Below the pieces are notes generated by a model. That model did not search any database, was not told the DNA's origin, and was given only the letters and a program-made list of their open reading frames with translations. Below, piece by piece: positions 60,441 to 64,000 of a stretch of 64,000 nucleotides of DNA (position 1 is the stretch's first letter; the number at the start of each line of letters is the position of its first letter). The position numbers were made by a program, and so were the translations under genes. Location: assembly GCF_042100115.1 (NCBI RefSeq), contig NC_091276.1:868001-932000 (forward strand), given 5' to 3'. The DNA comes from Alternaria dauci. Its lineage: Eukaryota > Ascomycota > Dothideomycetes > Pleosporales > Pleosporaceae.

Positions 60441-62229
60441 CTTGTAGATAGAATTTTAATATAAGAATAGACTAGCTAGAACCTAGTCTTACTAATTAAA
60501 CTATTACTACTAACGTAGTAGACCTTACTATTCTAATAAGTTAAAGATTAGGTATAGCTACTTATAATTTAAGTAATATAGTTAGATCTTAGAGATTAGT
60601 TTACTAAGGAAGCTATAGCTTATACTAACTATATACACGTAGCTAAGAAAGAATATTAGGATAATATAAAAGAAATTTACTAAGAAGATATTATACCTAG
60701 AGACTTAGTACTTCTTTAGAATTTAATATATAAAATTAATATATTAAGAGATTAAAAACTTAATATAAAATAGCTAAGACTATATAAAGTATAAGAAATA
60801 AGGCCTAACTAAAGAACCTACTACCTAGAAGACCTTAATAGTACTATTTTCCTATATACTATACTAGGAAAAAGGCTAAAACTCTTCTACTAGCGTCTTA
60901 AAGATAATATTATAGAAGAAGATAAAAGTAATATAAAACTATAGAATCTAGGGTACTAGGAAAATAGTAGTATTATATTAGATATTCTAGTTATTCTAGA
61001 TACTAAAGAATTACTACCCTAAGACTATAGACTATTAAGATAACTAACTATATAATAGAAGGATAATAAGATAGTCCCTAGAGTAGTTATTACTAAACGT
61101 CTAATAAAAAAAGAATAATAAGTATATACATAAGATTAGGGAAATTCTAACTCTAGATCTAACTCTAACACCTCCTTAGTATCTAAATAGACTATAGGAT
61201 AGTCTATCTTTCTAGGAAGGGGAGGGAGAGTAGCTTTTAGTAGTAATTTAACACCTCTAAGTACTCCTTTATTAATTTAAGATAATACTAATTATTTATA
61301 CCCTTAAAATATAGAATTTAGGTTTATAAGCTATAACCTAGATTCTATACCCTAACTACTAGAATATATTATAAACTATATACAATATAATAATATATTT
61401 TAAATCTCTTTAGATACTAGAAAATAATAACTTAAGCGTATTTATAATGCTGCCTTAGGAATAAAGAGGAAGAAAAGGATAACACCTAGTCTAGATCTTT
61501 ATTATATAAAGTAAAACTTCTATAACTAGCTACTAAGTAGTATTTAGGTATAGTCCTAGTACTTTATAAATAGAATATATCCTTTCTTTCTTCCTTCTTT
61601 CTTCCTCTACTAAGAGTTATAAACTTAGAATCTATAGCCTTAGTAATAGGCTAACTTATAGCCCCTAATAATTAGCTATTAGTTCTAATTAAAGAAGAAT
61701 ATAAAGGTAGAGAACCCCTCTATAGTATACGCGCCTATAGTTATATACTATTTTTTTACCTTTACTTTTACGCGCTCTTTTACCTTTACTTATATTACTA
61801 CCTAGGTAATATTAGCTAAGGAAGCTATAAATATACTACTATAAGATAGATAAAAGTAATACCCCTTAGCTTTAAGCTCCTAATCTCTTTCTCTTTCTTT
61901 TAAACTACTTTCTATACTTAACTTAATTATATATAAAATATTTAAACTATAAGAGTAGTAGCTAGAAGTAGTATAAAAAACTTCTTATACCTAATTACTT
62001 ACTAGTACACTTAGTTCTACGTACTAAAGTACCCTATATTACTAAAGGAATAGTAATAGATAGCTCTAAAGAATAAGAATAAGAATAAGGATAAGAGTAA
62101 AGTACTAATAATAATACCTCCTTCCTTATAGTAAACTTTACCTCTAATAACCCTAAGTTTATTATCTAATTTTAGTAATCTTAGAGTAGGAGATATATCC
62201 AAACTACTTAATAAAGAGTAATATATTAT

Positions 62230-63420
62230 AATATTAAACTAAGAGCTAGTATTAGCTAAGTAAGATATTCTTAATATAGCCTAATAAGCTCCTATTAGTA
62301 TCTAAGACTTAGTATATAACCTTATTAATTAACTAAAAAATAAAACTCTATATTAGTAGTATATAATACTAGATATTTAGTTCTATAATAGTTCTTAGGC
62401 CCTTAAGCTCTTCTATAATTATATACTTAAGGTAATAGTAATATATAAGAAACTTCTAGGCCTAATAGATAAGTATAGAAGATATAAAGCCTTTATAGAA
62501 TATTACCCTCTTATTAAGGAAATAACTAATATAAAAGATAGATATAAGACTAAAATAATTAATATAATTAAGACTATTAAGAAACTAAAACTAAGATTAG
62601 TTAAGAACTACCTCTATAAGTAGAAGTCTTATATAATAGGTACCTTCTAGATAATAGCTAATATAGCTTTTATACTAAAATATATAAGGCTCTTTAATAC
62701 TATACTTTTCCTTAACTAAATTATAGTAGCTAGACTCTATATAAAGAATTATACTAATAATTAATTTATTAATAGATAGGACTAGGTAATATTAAAATCT
62801 AAACTAAAGTCTATATACTAGTTTATAGTAGATAATACCTTTAATATAAACTAATATAAAGCGTTAGTAGATAGTAATATTAAAGAGCTAAGATAAATAT
62901 TTAAAGCCTATTAAATAGAGGAGGATAACTTTATCTATAATATAAAGAAGCTTAGGCCTAATATATAATTAGAAACCTAACTACTATTTTAGATAACGCT
63001 ACTCCCTTACTATATATAGATAGTAGTACCTAGTTTAAGCTTAGGGTTTACTACCTATATCTAGTAATAAGAGAAGAACTTAAAGAATAAAGGACTTAAG
63101 ATATATCTAAAGTACTAGTTAGCTATCTTTATTAATAATAAGGTTAGTTAAATAGAAGAAGGTATTACTAATCTAGCCTTTATAATTTAATTAGAAACTT
63201 ATTCCTTTAGAGAAGTAATAAATAAAGCTAAGACCTTAGGAGCTAACGCACCTTTAGAAGTATATAAGATAGTAGAACTAGAAGCTAGTAAGAAAGTAGT
63301 AGTAAAGAGGACTACTATAATTAATACTATAGCTAAGAAAAATATCTTAATAGCTAATATTCTATTACTACTTATTCCTAGGAGGAGTTTAAGAGCTCTA
63401 AAGTTAACTTCTACTTACTA
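62230..63420 (+). mobile_element. Unidentified degraded coding-like element
   Basis: One + strand frame shows long amino-acid-like stretches broken only by TAA/TAG, for example KLLGLIDKYRRYKAFIEYYP and IKTIKKLKLRLVKNYLYK, then GLKIYLKY near 63.1 kb. This resembles a RIP-mutated protein gene of a second mobile element. I could not match it to a transposase, RT or helicase. Confidence 0.4.
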
Positions 63421-64000
63421 ATAGAGTATAAATACTATTAATTCTATTTTAGAAGATAATAAGTATTAAGAAGAGGACTTAGATACTTATAAATAGTTAA
63501 CTTAAATCTTAGTAGACTTATATAAGTATATAAATATAGGGTCTATCCTACTAGTACTATTAAAGAAAGTATATAAAAAGAAAATATCCCTTAAAGACTT
63601 AGAATAGTATATAGTTATTAAGGAATAGTACTATAAGATCTATTAGGATAGTAATAAGGTTAAGAACTATAATAAGTTATACTTTATTTATAAACGCACT
63701 ACTACTATAGTAATAAGACTATTTAAATAAGCTATATCTAGTATAATACTTAATAATATACTTTACTAGCTCTATTACCTATATAGCTAATAGGATATTA
63801 TCTAGAGTAATCTAGTTACTTTAATACTCTTTATTAGTTATTACTATAAGAATTAATAGGAAGATAATATACTTAGTTATTATTACTACCTAAATAAACG
63901 TAACTTTACTAGCTTTAACTAAGATAAGATTATTAAAGACTAAGGAATAGTATCCTTTTATATAAAGTTTACTAATAAAAGTAATATTATTACTAATTAG

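Larger units (their letters stand above)
52325..64000. repeat. Saturated RIP block of transposon origin
   Basis: The whole stretch is very AT-rich, with TpA abundant and CpA and TpG nearly absent, although CpG survives in places (for example near 57171 and 61770). That is the pattern of repeat-induced point mutation, which turns CpA into TpA (and TpG into TpA on the other strand). No intact gene of the usual fungal kind is present; TGA stops vanish too, as expected. The block runs past the right window edge. It contains a degraded Ty3/gypsy element and at least one further unidentified element (separate entries). Confidence 0.93.

Noticed and set aside
56738..61365. Possible LTR pair from a shared stretch (about 16 nt) near 56.76 kb and 61.34 kb
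   Set aside because: The match is short, and low complexity after RIP makes chance identity likely; flanks do not align by eye.
61578..61620. Pyrimidine tract as a polypurine primer or promoter
   Set aside because: It is on the wrong strand for a + strand gypsy polypurine tract and is embedded in RIP sequence, so no support.

Overview
The window reads as nuclear DNA of a filamentous ascomycete, most likely a dothideomycete of the Pleosporales type. The class is inferred from the compact genes, the introns of about 45-65 bp with GT-AG ends and CTRAC-like branch sites, the fungus-specific gene families and the extreme repeat-induced point mutation (RIP) at the right end. I assigned exons by joining open frames at splice sites that keep phase, so most multi-exon models below differ from any single ORF.

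Region 1 to about 52,320 is a normal gene-bearing block with balanced composition. It starts with the cut-off first exon of a short-chain dehydrogenase (SDR). Housekeeping genes follow: LSM4, mitochondrial ribosomal protein uS4m (NAM9 type), a La protein, the ARF exchange factor SEC7, the pyruvate dehydrogenase E2 subunit (divergent from SEC7), an Hsp110/Hsp88 chaperone divergent from a CENP-L/Fta1-like kinetochore gene, a phospholipase D and MCM3. Between them lie typical accessory genes: a secreted FAD/BBE oxidoreductase, a GH43 arabinanase, a royal-jelly/yellow-like secreted protein with an in-frame stop, two Zn2Cys6 transcription factors, two further SDRs (one clearly dead, one with the catalytic Tyr replaced by His) and several unassigned membrane or hypothetical proteins. 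The accessory genes do not form a convincing metabolic cluster.

Region about 52,325 to 64,000 is very AT-rich and has almost no CpA or TpG, whereas scattered CpG survives. This is saturated RIP over transposon sequence. A Ty3/gypsy polyprotein can still be read on the + strand: aspartic protease near 57.1 kb, then reverse transcriptase, RNase H and integrase in a single reading frame from about 58.36 to 60.43 kb, interrupted only by TAA/TAG. A second degraded coding-like stretch at 62.2-63.4 kb was not identified. The border with the gene block is sharp.

The most useful observations are a LSM4 gene whose first exon is only the ATG, a GC-AG intron inside a zinc cluster, a heat-shock element plus two MCB boxes in the HSP88/CENP-L bidirectional promoter, MCB/SCB-like sites upstream of MCM3, CAA-to-TAA-type lesions in otherwise coding genes, and the CpA-specific decay of the transposon block. 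I did not find a convincing wholly new system.
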